The position numbers and the translations under genes were made by a program. This document shows, one piece after another, positions 10,872 to 23,480 of a stretch of DNA of 47,596 nucleotides. The DNA lies in contig JAWQRN010000038.1 in NCBI GenBank assembly GCA_033557685.1, positions 1 through 47,596 of the forward strand. Direction: 5' to 3'. Source of the DNA: Sperchopsis tessellata (taxonomy: Eukaryota; Arthropoda; Insecta; Coleoptera; Hydrophilidae). Below the pieces are notes generated by a model. The model saw only the letters and a list, made by a program, of their open reading frames with translations, was not told where the DNA came from and did no database searches. Position 1 is the first letter of the stretch, and each line of letters starts with the position of its first letter.

Positions 10872-12047
10872 AATATAAAATACAACGACAATATTTTGTA
10901 TTTTTAAACTATTAGAAATTAGTTAGAAAACGACAAAATGATTGATGTCCCAATAAGTTCTAATATTTCTGAATTAATTATGTTCGTAACAGTATGAAAC
11001 AGTAGCCAGATAATAATGTAAATCTAATTGTATTTTATTTAGTATAAAATATATTAAGCCTTTTCCATTCCAATTGTAGGTGAAGGAAATTTCTGTAGAC
11101 ATATGTCTAAAAAGAATATTTTTATTGCAGATGATGGATACGTAGGCAGGTGGAGTTGTGACTTGGATTAAAATATATGCTTCTCTTTTCATAGTTCATA
11201 TGGTATATACGTGAATATGAAATGAAAAATAATATTTATCCACGGAACAATAAAGTTATATTTATTTTATATTTTTTTCGGTTTATTAATTGAAGAAAAT
11301 TCTTATTATAATTTTGACAGTAAGTTATGGACACAATTAATAATGTGGTAAAATATACGTTAGCTACCTTGGTAGTTCTGTGGGTAGTTAAAATGCAGTG
11401 AACGTAGGGATTTCTGATTTGACCGTTATTCAAGAAAAAAAAAATTAAATATAGGGACCTGTGTATTGTATGTGACTGAGATAACGTTAACGATGAAGGG
11501 TCTAATTCTAGTTGAAACAATGGGTGGTGTAAAATTCCCAGTGAGGGAAACTAATTTGTACAATTGATGTTTAACATTTAATGCACTGACGTTAACTAAT
11601 CCAAGAAACAAAGCAAGTTCCTTCGTGGTGAAAAAATATAAATGTACTTTACAATTTGATATATCGCAAAGAAAGTGTCGCTCATTGTTACACGTAAAAT
11701 TATTTTTTTTAACCATATATCCGAAAAGTGCTGCACTTATATTTGAAAATAAATTTGTCGTTGCAAACTCAAAACAGGCACAATATTTTGATAATTTTAA
11801 GGTGTAGATTCAATATGCAATAATTATGACATATCAAGACTGCGATTTAATTTTTAAAAAATATAGCTCAATCAAATATACCTTCATATATAATGAATAT
11901 GATATAGAGGAAAGATTTTGTTAAAATAGCGTAAATACGCAGCTCCTAATATAACGTTTCCAAAACAGAACATAAAGTATTCACGCAACGTTAGGGGCAA
12001 AGTTGTTTAATCAATCCGTATTTTTTTCGATCCTTTCGTCTCTATAA
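10872..12047. other. AT-rich DNA, no gene recognised
   Basis: Two overlapping open frames of about 95 codons on minus (11236-11716) have no recognisable domain and look like chance frames in AT-rich sequence. Confidence 0.45.
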
Positions 12048-12118
12048 GGCTGTAATTGTGAAGTAATTTCAAGTTTTATGCACAAAAGGAACTCTCCTCG
12101 TCAGCCTTAAATAAGGGA
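12048..12118 (+). repeat. Dispersed repeat, copy 2 (ggctgtaattgtgag family)
   Basis: Matches the 7710 copy over ggctgtaattgtga(a/g)gtaat and ttttatgcaca(a/g)aagga, two differences in 43 bases. A third, shorter relic sits at 18710. Upstream flanks of the copies do not match, so the left end of the element is near the first ggctg. Confidence 0.7.
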
Positions 12119-12720
12119 TGGCTTGTGTTCGTGAGTCGTTAAGCGTGTGGGCCACGTGTTTTCGTATTGATTTTGCTCCAGGATTCGACGGATGAGTCTA
12201 TGTGAATGTGGGTATGCATGTATATACAACTCTCTATACGTGATTTTGTATGAATTTGTGTGAATGTGAGGTTGTGGTTCTATAAATACGTGCATGTGTG
12301 TTAGAGTGCAGCATGGAAGAATGAACAACTAGCGACTAGTCCCTAGTCCCGTCTCTGGGAATTATTGTGCTGTTTTGAGGAATGCCTGCCTGGTGTGTGT
12401 GGTCTGCGATTTATTTCCAGCGAGATAATGGACATTTGTTATCCCTCGTGATAAGATAAAGGTTATTAATGGATTTTTGAAGTAGTCGGTACGCACCGTG
12501 ATATGAAATTTATTGCGATCGAGGGGAAACATAAATCTCGAAGAGAAGGTGGAATTGAAGTCGCTCCGAGGAAGCATGAGGAAAAACTTAATTAAGTGTT
12601 GTACGTATAAGCGTTCCGATAAAAAAAAAATTCTTGCCGAACTGCTGCTACTGCTTGTGGAGTGGAGTTCGACTTTTACAAGAAGATTTTTAGTTTGGCT
12701 GCGAAGTTTTTTAATATAGT
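12119..12720. promoter_or_regulatory. Balanced-composition intronic block, candidate regulatory element
   Basis: The first half (12119-12370) is markedly G and T rich on the plus strand and has the E-box core CACGTG near 12153. The second half (12410-12700) has near-balanced composition, GATA-type sites (ttatc, gataa) around 12425-12460 and homeodomain-type sites (gttattaatgg at 12462). No frame reads as a known protein and no repeat was recognised. The enhancer suggestion rests only on composition and motif content. Confidence 0.3.
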
Positions 12721-13329
12721 AATTAATTGTTTTTTGTTTTATCCGATATGAATTATGACGGAAAAATTATACACCACTTTATGTTCGTTTTGCAATTTTA
12801 TGTTACGATATTGTATGTAATGGGTTGCAATTTAATATTTTTGTTTTGGTTTTAATATGGCTAAATAAAAAACAAATACAGTATTAACTAATTGTATCTG
12901 GGAATCAGCGTATAGTTTCGCTTTTTAAAATCCAGAGAATGAAATACATAATCAATAAAGCTACTCAGGTGAATGGTGATTGAAGTCAATGTTGTGTTTT
13001 GGTTTCGGATTACGTTTTGGAGTTTCTGTATATAAATTTGCTGATCATGCGATGGTATATTGTTGTATACATGTGCCAGTCGTACTTGTCAAAAACTTCA
13101 ATAATATTTGAGAAAACATATTCTTATTAACTATAATAATTTTAGAAGAAATATAATACAATTAAGCAGACAAATCTATACCGAGGGAAAAACTTTAAAG
13201 TAATACCACTATTTTCTTCAAAAGATAAAACAATAATAGAGGATTGTAAATATGAAATAATTTTTATGTGGCTACAAGTCATACGTTCCTTACTGGAAAA
13301 TTCTGAATTCAGTCCTGGCATTTTCAATA
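12721..13329. other. AT-rich DNA, no feature recognised
   Basis: No coding or repeat signal was recognised. Confidence 0.5.
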
Positions 13330-13831
13330 TTCTTGTATGGTATATCCTTTCCGGATACCGGCTACCATTATGACGATTTATTCTTTGGTGAGAGCAATTC
13401 GAATTAATTCTATGCTTGTCACTTCCCAAACTACTAGCATATGTTCTTTATCTACGCATTCTTTTCCTGCATATTTTTATTTTGGTAATTATTTGCAGTC
13501 GTCCACATCGATCGGCGATCCTCATTATATTATTTTATCGAGTATCACCTCACTCGGTATATGATCGATCCATGAAATTCTGAGAATGCGCATATATATC
13601 CTCAAATGTGGACAGTTCTTTGCATACAGCCTCTGTAATTGTACATCATTGGACCCCATACAGCAGCAGTGGAATGACAAAGTACTGCATTATACTCAAT
13701 TTGATGTCTAATTTTAGATATCTGCATGTAAATAGTTTCTTCATCCTAGACAACGCCAATTTAGCTTTCTCGATGCAGCATCATATTTCTTGCGATTGGT
13801 CCCACGATAAGTCGATGAGGCTCCCGAGGTA
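13330..13831 (-). pseudogene. RTE-type LINE, C-terminal end of reverse transcriptase ORF (dead)
   Basis: A non-LTR retrotransposon protein would reverse-transcribe its own RNA; only the segment after the catalytic fingers and palm survives. Reading from 13831 on minus: YLGSLIDLSWDQSQEI, then IEKAKLALSRMKKLFTCR, LIMQYFVIPLLLYGVQ-like text (usual form LLYGVE-W-LT) and ITEAVCKELSTFE. After a gap the frame resumes with SIELIRIALTKE and IVIMVAGIRKG, matching the family's terminal FRxAxxKxxIAxMIANIR pattern. Stops and frameshifts are present. The piece is on the same strand as the host gene, inside its long intron. Confidence 0.82.
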
Positions 13832-15112
13832 ATTATATTACTTGACTTTTTTATTTTTTCGTTTCCAATTATCAGATGCTTAGGTGCTGTAGAGAATATG
13901 GTATGGTAAGGATATCCTATTTTTTCCAGAACAGTTTCAGGGGTAACAAACATAGAAGCCTACAAATAAAACTCTCCACAAATTATAACCTTCATTTTAG
14001 AATATTCTCAAGAATTAAATAGTTCAAATACATATTGTATTATTGATTAACACGTAATCGAAAATTATTTTCTTGAGACGTAATGTTTCTGTTGATTCGA
14101 TTGATGATAAAACTCTAGTAATGACTATGGTTGATGTACATGCAAAAAAATGGGAAATAACAAGAACAGGCAGTATGGTTGGCAGATAATGTAAAAATTC
14201 GTATGGAAATTAGACGAAAAGTATAACAGTGAAACGTTTTTGAGAATCCTAACTATACTAACGATAAAAAAATGAAAACAGTTAATATGTTTAATAAATA
14301 GAATATAGCACTCAGACATTGAAGGAGCGTAGTGTATTATGTGTGATGAAGGCAAAAACAGTGAAATACCTATGAATTTACAAAATCCATAAAAAGTAGA
14401 ATATTTTTAATTAGTATATGAACTGTTAAACGATACCATTCATGATGGTGGAAAACAATTTTTTTATATTTGCATAATCTAGGTTGCATACACATAATAT
14501 GTAAAAACTGTCAGTAAGATCAAATATCAAAATTTCTGTAAATATTTAAAATTTGTGAAAGCTATTCAAATAATGATTATATAAAGATGGAATAGTATTT
14601 AGAATACAGATATTTATATTACAATCTATGGAATTGGTGCGGAAATTTTAACCTTTCATTCTTAAATTTAAGAAATATTTAATAAAATATAAAGTCGAGA
14701 CTTGATTTACATATAGTAGTGCATTTAATAATAATCAAGTAAATGCCTACTATATAACCAGCTTTCAGGCGTCAACATAACTGTCCCACTACCACAATCT
14801 TCAATGACTTTATTACTTCAAGGAAAATCATTTGATACAAATATGGTTATCACATCAATTTTCAGGTACATTGGACTTTATACTTCTGTAGGAACAATAT
14901 AGAAGTATAACTTTATGTTGCAGGGAAGTAAAATACCTTTATGATTTACCAATAATTGGAGGATATTAATTGCAACTTACTGCAGAGTCTCAAATCTGAA
15001 CAATAAAAAGGTTGATATTTTGTTACAATCTATCAGTATTAATACATGTGGCATTGGTGTTACTATTAGTCAAGCGGCTAAAGACCTTGGACCTTATAAT
15101 GTAACGACTTAT
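13832..15112. other. AT-rich DNA, no feature recognised
   Basis: No gene, transposon domain or tandem repeat was recognised. Confidence 0.5.
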
Positions 15113-15180
15113 GGTATCAGATAGTATATGTATTTCAAGATCTTAAGGTATCAGAAAGTACATGTATTTCAAGATCTATA
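15113..15180. repeat. Two-unit 34-bp tandem duplication
   Basis: Units at 15113-15146 and 15147-15180 share ggtatcaga, agta and atgtatttcaagatct with four differences. It is a recent-looking local duplication. Confidence 0.85.
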
Positions 15181-17568
15181 TCTATTGGCATTAATCGCGT
15201 ACATATTGGCGCATACACCTATATAATTTATAAGTTTTATAATTATATTCGAATTAAATTAAAAATGTGTTAACTTTCTTCACTGATCTCATTATACAAT
15301 TGCTGGGTGTGTTTATGGATCGTGAAAGACTCATATTTGGTGGATGTGTTATTTTTTATTGAAATTGTCTAAATTTGATGGATAGGACATTAAAGGTTGT
15401 TAGGCTAAGTTAGTATTAAACATTTCCATGTATTGGGTTCATATTTTTAATGTAGTGGAGGAGCAAAATATTGCTACTTAACGAAAGCCCTGTGATTTCC
15501 ATTAATTTTATTGTATTTATCTTTATATATTTTGCATGTATTGAGGTGAAATAAATTAATTTATTATTATTATAGAAGGTTTTTCTGAAACAAAGTGTCT
15601 GATGTTTGATTAAAAATAAAATTGACTCAAAGCCATAACGCTAAAAGGTCTAGAACTGTAGTGGATAGGCAGTATGTTTATTTTTTTGAATTGCGGTTAA
15701 TAATAACAAAATATCAAAATCAGCCATATGTAAAGAAATTAGTGTAAGAGTACAACTGTGGTCATAGTTGTATATAAATTTAATTTTCAGAAAATGCACA
15801 TTATATTGTCGAATTATAGTAGTTCAATAAGCAGAATAATTAATAGTTAGTATCAATGAACAAACCATTATCAAAGTGTAAATAAACACGGAATATCATC
15901 AGCCAGCAATATCTGTTTTGTTATATGAGAGTGTTTATAAACAGTATCGAACGCAATACAAAATACAAACAACAAACTATATATGTTTATTAATAGTAAA
16001 ATTAGGCTGACATACTAAATGTGCGTTAGTGCCAGAACTTTAATTGATCTATGAAGTTAGTAGTCGTTTCTTGTGATAACCTATTAACGATGGCCTTCCT
16101 GTACAAAATATAAGTAGTTATAAGCATAAGTAAAATAAATAGTGTTAATACGAATATAATGCACAGTATTTTCCTGTTTTTTCACTCTTATTCTTTATAA
16201 CGTCCATAAGCTCTTAGCCTCTAGCAGTTACGCTCAAAAAAAGCTGAGCGTCAATATCTATGATTATTTAATGGGTTTATTATTAATGACTTGTATGACC
16301 TCATCTTTGGACTTTTATAAGCAATAGATAAATGTATCTTATCAAACCTAGATTGATTTACGATCAAAGTAGTAATTAGTAACTAGTATGTGAATAACAG
16401 CTGTAGTAAATAACGTTAAATTATATAAAAGTAACGGAATTGTTAATTTTTTATGGTTTTATTTTAAATGTGGGTAGGATATGTTTACAGGGTAAATAAG
16501 ACAGTATATGATATAATCATGCTGAATGATTCAAGTAAAAATGTGAGAATACTATTTTTCTTCAGAAAATAGTTGTAAATTTAGAAGAAATTATATTAAA
16601 AAATTAGAGAAAGTAATATTAAAGGTCAACTACCTATAATTTATAAAGGGGACACAATGACTAGTGAGGAAATAAACCAGCAAGAGAAACAGATGTATAC
16701 TTAGGCTACATGTTTTCTTATCCTTGGAATAACTGTTAACGTAGTAGAAAAATTATAAATTCTTCAGATACATGGAAACATGTCTGTTTAGATCCTAGAT
16801 ATTATCATACAAGTATAGTGTCAGTTATTCTGTCATCCATCAATATAACAATTTCTTCAGTGCTTTGACCATATTTATATAGCATAATTGTGTCCATTTT
16901 TCAAAATTCATTCTACCGAAACAAAAATATGTATTTCATATGAAATTGTTTTTATATATATTTATATATAACAGAAATAAATTATTTGCAAAAGTTGTGC
17001 ATTTATGATCTATAAATTCGTCTGGTACGAGTGTAAAACTGGGGTGTAATTTTAACTGTATTTATATATGCAGTCAGCATATTGTATTTGATTATGGTAT
17101 ATTAAAAAAAAAATCTCATAAAATAACTTCTAGTTATTGCCATTTCAAAGTATCTCCATTTTATAATTTTTCGACTTAATTGCACAAACAATTTTGTAAA
17201 TAACATTCTGCGACCACTGAAAAAGTCTATATCATATCTTTGTGAGACTTGCTATAGACTAACCTGTTTCTAGAAGAATGTACTTTATAAGACCTTAAGT
17301 GTTATAGTGTTGTTAATCGAAACATTTGTTAGTGATGTTCTTTTTTATTATAATATTATTATTATATTAATATATTGGTCCGGTAACCAGAGATACTTAG
17401 TGGTACAGTAGTCCTTTAAAAATGGTTTGCAATCATCTGCAAGAGAAGACAAGGTCCGTGTTCTAGCCTTAATGGAAATATAATAGTATATACGGCATTT
17501 AAATACCGACCCCATCAAATAACACTAAAGGTCAATATTCAGTAGGGCCACGTGAGTTCATGACCTTC
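15181..17568. other. AT-rich DNA, no feature recognised
   Basis: No coding stretch, transposon motif or clear repeat was recognised. Confidence 0.5.
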
Positions 17569-17831
17569 CTACCACAGCATAATACATCCTTCCAAAGTTT
17601 GTATATAATAAACTGTTAATGTGAAATGTTGATGTATCCAGAGCTTGACTATTGAAGCCAACCAGCCATTTACCCTCGTGCGAGCCCTTTCATCCCACAC
17701 CACACATACACACAAACTTACATAAACATCCACCAGCAGAGCACACGGAAGTATGAAAACCACCTTAGAGGGTAGAGAAAGCGCCATGCAACAATAGAAA
17801 GCTACATGCAAAATAATAGAGACTTAATTAC

Positions 17832-17897
17832 CTGACAGAGCCTGAGTCAATAGGGGTGTATTATTGTTAGGTGTGAGCTGCCCATTGGTTAGATCCA
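17832..17897 (-). CDS. Rbp6: Musashi/Rbp6-type protein, short 66-bp internal exon
   Basis: This short exon was found from its splice borders; it is too short for a long open frame. On the minus strand it follows an acceptor ending tatttgcag and is followed by a GTAATT donor at 17831-17826. Two of its three frames are stopped; the third is open across the whole exon as two bases, 21 codons (DLTNGQLTPNNNTPLLTQALS) and one base. The final G plus the TC that opens the exon at 1004 makes a Val codon, giving LTQALS-V-MNNYQ, so the two exons join in frame. The composition (N, T, L, Q) suits the linker after the RRMs in Musashi proteins. Phase agreement, strand and order support the assignment; the exon alone would be too short to name. 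It is possibly a cassette exon, but its length of 66 bases preserves frame either way. Confidence 0.7.
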
Positions 17898-17939
17898 CTG
17901 CAAATACATAGAACACACTAGATTAATTCTGGGATTGAT

Positions 17940-18110
17940 ACATATATCTACATGCTGTTTCCAGTGTTTGTGGGGAGGGGGCAGTGTGTGCATTTGTACG
18001 TGTGGGTGTGGATTGGTGTGGTGTGCGGGAATGTTCTCATGTTTATGTGTCTACATACGTGTGCGGTGTATCATTTGTCTGTGTGTTTGTGTGACACTTG
18101 TATTTGCAAA
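17940..18110. other. G/T-rich tract beside the Musashi 66-bp exon
   Basis: The plus strand is dominated by GTGTG and TGGG runs, so the pre-mRNA (minus strand) carries a C/A-rich tract about 40-210 bases upstream of the exon's acceptor. Such tracts can bind splicing factors, but no specific factor site was identified. It is not a simple microsatellite. Confidence 0.5.
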
Positions 18111-20974
18111 ATTGGCCTCAGAGACGTTCGTTGGTGTTAAACAGTCCACCCAATTTACACCACACATGGTGCGATGCTTTTGATCTGCTTTCTGTTGCTG
18201 AGTGAGTGACATGGTGTCCAAACTATTATAAATAGTGGCGGAAATTAAGGGGACAATATTCCGCTTCAAGGAGGATTAGGGCGGTTGATGTATTAAAATG
18301 ATAATATCTGGTTTAGGTTGCAAATTGTCTAAATTGTATCAGCTCATTTGTGTTTGTTATATTAAATAGCATATGCTATAAGCACCTTTTGTTCTCAAAA
18401 CAATGTTGTATTTCGTGTTATGCTCTATAAATTTAATTCCTAAAAGTTTAATTTGAAAGCCGTTGTTTTGAAGTGGTTAAACGCTGTGTTATCAATTTAT
18501 ACTAAACGTTACAGCATGTCTGGACTCGACGTATATGAATTCTAAATATATTTTTTAACGATAAAGTGTTTTAGAATAAATTATTTTGTAGTAGTAGCAT
18601 TTTTAGTATAGTACTATGTTCTATTTGATCATACGACCAGTAGAGAAAAAATAGACGAGTGGTAAATTGAGTGTACACATGGAATTATTATAAATCGACT
18701 AGTTAGGAGGGCTGTAATTGTAAGTTTAAATTAAAGAAAAGTATAAAACGTATAGGCCAATAGATAGATGAGTCATAAAAACCTAATCTGGTAAATATTG
18801 GCATATTTGCTTTTTACTTTTAAACTTTTAGGCGTCACATCACAGCACGAAAAATTTCTTTGGAAGAAAAAGATTTATCAACGAATATACATTTGGCAGA
18901 GTTAAAAATGTACTTATGGTTAGGTAATACTCTGTTGGATACAATTATATGAAACTGCTCTGATTATCAGGTTGTAATAACCATAAAAATGCACAAACTT
19001 GTTGCATATATTCTAATTTCATAGTCTCTTTGCATTATATGTTTCTGTTGTATTACTGCTTCACGGTTCTACAAATATAAAACTAATGGGAACGAGGTTT
19101 GCAAATTAGATAACCTACCCTGTTCTCGAACAAAATTTCCATTAACATTCCAAAAATTTAAGAGTACATGACCCATGGAACTAAACTTTTAAAACCAGTA
19201 TAAGAGCATTGCATAAACGAATAACTAAGAGGGTACTTTTCTTAAGAAACATCTAATCACGTAAAATAATTTAAAATAATTTTCCATTTTTTGTAGAAAT
19301 GTAATACCGAAATTTGACATAGTTGTTAAATATTCCAAGTAAATTTCGTGTACGGAATACTTTGATTCATTAACGTGAAATAGATAGTATACAATTATCA
19401 AAATTTAATTATTTGATGGAATATTGAAATATATCTGATGATAAAACGATAAAATAGGTTAAATTTTGACAAACTACTGCGATTTTTAAATGTTAACTTA
19501 TCTTTCATACTATTCTTTTATTGTTATATATGTGTAGGAATGTAAAGGACATAGACATATTCTATCAAATAAAACGACAAATCCTATTTAAACTTATCAT
19601 GTATTTTGGACAATTCACTATTATCAATTATGTTCAAAATAATTTAAAATCCGCTTTTTTCTCAAAATGTATTATAATGAACAACTATGTCAAATTTCAT
19701 TTAGGTATCTCTTCAAATGAAGGAAGAATTCGTAAAGTCATATAACATGAAAAAAGAAATTGGTGTATTTGTAAGAAGTTTCCCCTTAAATAAAAGAGAA
19801 AAGACAATTGTTTGACTGTAACGAAGTTTTTAGTTTAAACTGTCAAACTATGGACGATACTAGGAGCACCATCAATTACTAAGCGATAGAAGTAGAGCAA
19901 GATTTATATTAATCAAAATCAAAACATGACAGAAAATCAAAACCTTATGTTATAAACGTATTGAGTACTAGACAATAAGATTAATAAAAAACAAAAAAGA
20001 AAGAATAGAAATTTCTATATAGTTATGTTAGTGAAATATACTGACTATTTATTAAACTTCCATAAATGCCAAACAAACAGGAGTAATGAGACCGATTTAA
20101 GTTGTTGGAAATATAAACAATTAAAAATTATTTTATCAAGGATATGATAATATATTGACAGAAAAATAATTAAGAAAAAGTCTACGAGACTTATTAGGGG
20201 CAATCTAAGAGACCACACTGCTATGCTATGTGTTTTAAAATTAATCGATTGAGTGTTATAAAATATTTTACACATACCTAGAAAGAGTCTTTTTGAATGC
20301 AGTTTATTATATCCTGATTTTTTAATTGGTATTTAAGTTTTGATGAGGCCAAGGAAGGAAAAGCGATGAGATGTTCTAGCCTTATTTATAATGATTTTGT
20401 AACAGCATAATTACGTTGAAGGCAATCTATAAACCCAAAGTTTTTTAATGAGTAAAAAGAATATAGTAACAAAGGCCACTTAACATTCTTTCGGAATTGT
20501 CAGTTACATAAACTTCAGCACTTTAACACCACCGTTAAACAAACTCAACAAAAAACAAGGAGAAGCGTTTGACATTGCAACTACTAGTGCACCTAGAATA
20601 AATATAGTTATTATAACTGCCGTACAACTATAAAATCAATCTGAGGAAAACCTAAGTCTATATTAGTGGAATAAAAAGAACTTTAGAAAAAGTAATAGTT
20701 TTTCATTATAATAATTTCTCCAAAAGAAGTTTGTTGCAGATAAGATTAGAACCTTCGATTTTTCGGTTGGTATACAAACGACTTCTCCATGGTGCAAACT
20801 GTGTAAACTATATGGGTGTGCTTCATTAAATTTAAACAGGCATGGATTCATTCTCATAGAGGCGTTTAATAATCGATAGGATTTTTGTATAAACGTGTAA
20901 TGTATTTAAAGTAAAAAAATGTTTGTAGATAATAAGACATGTTTTGAAGAATGAACATAATAAATTTACATTTC
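18111..20974. other. Mostly AT-rich DNA, no gene recognised
   Basis: A short relic of the ggctgtaattgt repeat is at 18710-18725. Near 18110-18290 composition is more balanced, but no splice-bounded coding frame was found. The rest is featureless. Confidence 0.45.
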
Positions 20975-21063
20975 GTATAGTCCACCCGTGTCCTATAGTC
21001 CAGACGTGTCGTATAGTCCACACGTGACTTTAGTCCAAACATGTCATATACCCCACACGTGTC
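20975..21063. repeat. Five-unit 18-bp minisatellite with E-box-like cores
   Basis: Units are gtatagtccacccgtgtc, ctatagtccagacgtgtc, gtatagtccacacgtgac, tttagtccaaacatgtc and atataccccacacgtgtc (18, 18, 18, 17, 18 bases). Units 3 and 5 hold CACGTG, and the others hold one-base variants. Read on the minus strand it produces short repetitive open frames (DYTTRLDYRTRVDY) that are a by-product. Confidence 0.9.
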
Positions 21064-23179
21064 GAATATCATCGACATAATCCATAATAACTATATCCGA
21101 ATGACCTTTAGAATATCGAAATCAATTAAAACATTTTGTTTGCAAAATTCGTGACACATAAATTATTGCGCAACATTTTGGAAAAAATTTACATCCTGAC
21201 ATTACTGAAGAACTATATATCTATACATGAAGCTGAGAAGATTCAACATAACAACCCTCGCTAAGAATTTCAAATTATTGTTCTAAATATAATGTACATA
21301 AAATAATATCAAAAAGTACAGAACATTATAACAAATTGAAGCTTATCACATTCGTAACCATGTTAAAAATTTGAAGGTTAGTATTATTTTTTCCAGTCAT
21401 ATTATTTCATTGTTGCTAGACAAATCAAGAAAATAGAAAAAGAAAAAAAAAATGATGTCATCCGCCAGAAGAAATATATTCTAAAAATTGAAACAATTTT
21501 GTAGAAGTTGAATGCGAAGAAACAGTGGCGAAAACAAGTGTGTGATAGGTAGTTTTAGGGTGTGCATTTAAACTCAAAATACATTAACTCTTACAGAAGC
21601 TTCAAAACCGCTTAAAAGAATAAGAAGAAAAATACAAGCAATTTTCTGAACAAATTATAATGACATATTATTTAATAGTAAAACCCAGGTGTATTCATAT
21701 TAAGCTACAAAAACAAAACTGAATTGCACCAAATTGCTTGCTGGGTATATTCCCATTTTCGGAAGTAAATTTATTTCAGTAACAATTCTAACAAAGGAGT
21801 TACATTAACTTGCTGAATAGTTTAACTGTTTTATGATAAATAAACCTAAAATTAAATTTTAGGAAAACCACAGAAAACTACACAAATCTGTTCTTTATTA
21901 GGGCGACTGTTTCCGGAACATAAATTGATATAGTTTAATAAAAAAACATAATTTTACAACCGAATCAGATTAAAATGAGAAAACCCGAGCCACCTACCGA
22001 AAAATGGTGTTTAGAATACCGCTGCTGGCAAAATTACAAAAACAAAAGCAGGATTATTGCGAGAAAAAAATTTAAACCGAAAACTACTTACAATTATAAA
22101 TTGGCTGACAATCTTGGTAAGTACCACTAGATCCAATTGATTCTGAAACTAAAAATCGGAAAGGTAACGTTTGGAAGTTTGGAAGGAATTAAATAGACAG
22201 TCAGACTCTGTTTCGATAAAAGAGAATCCTGTGTCTACCTGATTATTATTCTAAGGGCATAAAAGAGTAAATAAATATTAAGTACTTCATTTAGGGTGTT
22301 TTAGAAAAAAAAATACTGTACAAGCCAAGCTTATTTTTATAGCCAATACTGTTATAAAAGGGATCTTAATAGTTGCACTACATTTTACAGAATTTATAAG
22401 TAGGTACATTATATTCCAAAAATACAGCATTTTCAAATACATAACCTTCAAGGTTATGATTAAATACGCAACATTTTAGGAATTTAGTAAACATAATGAT
22501 ACATGTTTTAAAATTTTTAATTTTAATGTGAAACTTTATGGGATTATAAAATGTAGATAAAAACAAAAACAATAAGGTGTACTCAAATCTTGATGAAATA
22601 GAAAAAATAAACTAATATTAATGCTTTGTGATTACATGCATAATGTAAAAATAGTTCTTCTGTATTTAATGGCATTTAATAAAAACAAAAATTAACATAG
22701 ATTTAGGTTTTTTAACTCCGTAGTATTTCTAACTATTCGGTATTATATATTTCTGTAAAAAATAATTTATTTAATGTCACAGTTAATTTGAAAATTTCTA
22801 TACTGCAAACGTGCACGAGATATGAAAATGATGTGTGCAGTTCAAAAATTGGGTCAACCCAGAAAAGAATTAATTATAAATATGAAACTTAACATTTATG
22901 TTTGTTTTTATACATATTAATATATACATATGTATATATTTCCATATCATCGAAGTTGCTTAGTAGGGCTCCAGATGATGTGTTCTGAGCACTTGATTGA
23001 GAAAACAGGGACTTTAAAGTGAATGAATAACTTAACCATTTAGGATTTAGTAAGACCAAAGTGAAAGTAAATGAACTGGCTTACCCAGCCAATGTGTACA
23101 TCGAAGCCAGTACTACATAATAATACTATGAGATATTTCTACGGAGATAGTATAAATAACAAATCCCACATAAAACTGT
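21064..23179. other. AT-rich DNA, one perfect small palindrome
   Basis: The only structure noted is a 19-base perfect palindrome at 22440-22458, arms cataacctt and aaggttatg around one C. No gene or transposon was recognised. Confidence 0.45.
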
Positions 23180-23480
23180 CCGTCTAAGCAAACTATCTAA
23201 GCCGCAGATGCGTTTATTTTTGAAACTTCCAGGAATTTATCATACGTTTTGCCTGTGATGATCTATGATAATGAGACCTGGAAGTTATGGGCTTCACCTA
23301 GACACTACGAAAAGAAGTATTGAGAGATACGTGATAGGTTTTAAAATTCGTGATAGAAAGCGCTTTGTTTAGATACAAGTTCAGAATAAATTGCAGGATG
23401 TAATAGCGACGGAGAAATGGGATGGACATATTGAAAGGTGCATATAGAATTAATCAAAATAGAAACGAGAAACAATGTAC
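23180..23480 (+). pseudogene. RTE-type LINE reverse transcriptase fragment (dead)
   Basis: The best piece is YVLPVMIYDNETWKLWASPR near 23244, matching the RTE pattern (Q)CVLPVMTYGAETW-L. It is followed by a decayed stretch that still resembles the IRNExIRxRTxVxD segment, then ATEKWDGHIER-like text corresponding to LKWxWAGHxxR. Stops interrupt it. It is a different lineage from the 13.3-kb copy and may belong with the terminal piece at 27.5 kb. Confidence 0.7.

Larger units (their letters stand above)
1005..17831 (-). other. Musashi/Rbp6 intron of about 16.8 kb
   Basis: This is the interval between the two matching Musashi exons. It starts (minus strand) with GTAATT and ends with a pyrimidine-rich stretch and GCAG. 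It contains a long inverted repeat, three decayed Tc1/mariner-type copies, one RTE fragment, minisatellites and a balanced-composition block near 12.1-12.7 kb. All recognised transposase reading frames in it lie on the strand opposite to the host gene, while the RTE fragment is on the same strand. Confidence 0.65.

Noticed and set aside
11236..11716. Pair of overlapping minus frames near 95 codons
   Set aside because: Base composition equals the AT-rich background, the residues are dominated by F, I, N, Y and K, and no motif or splice site was seen.
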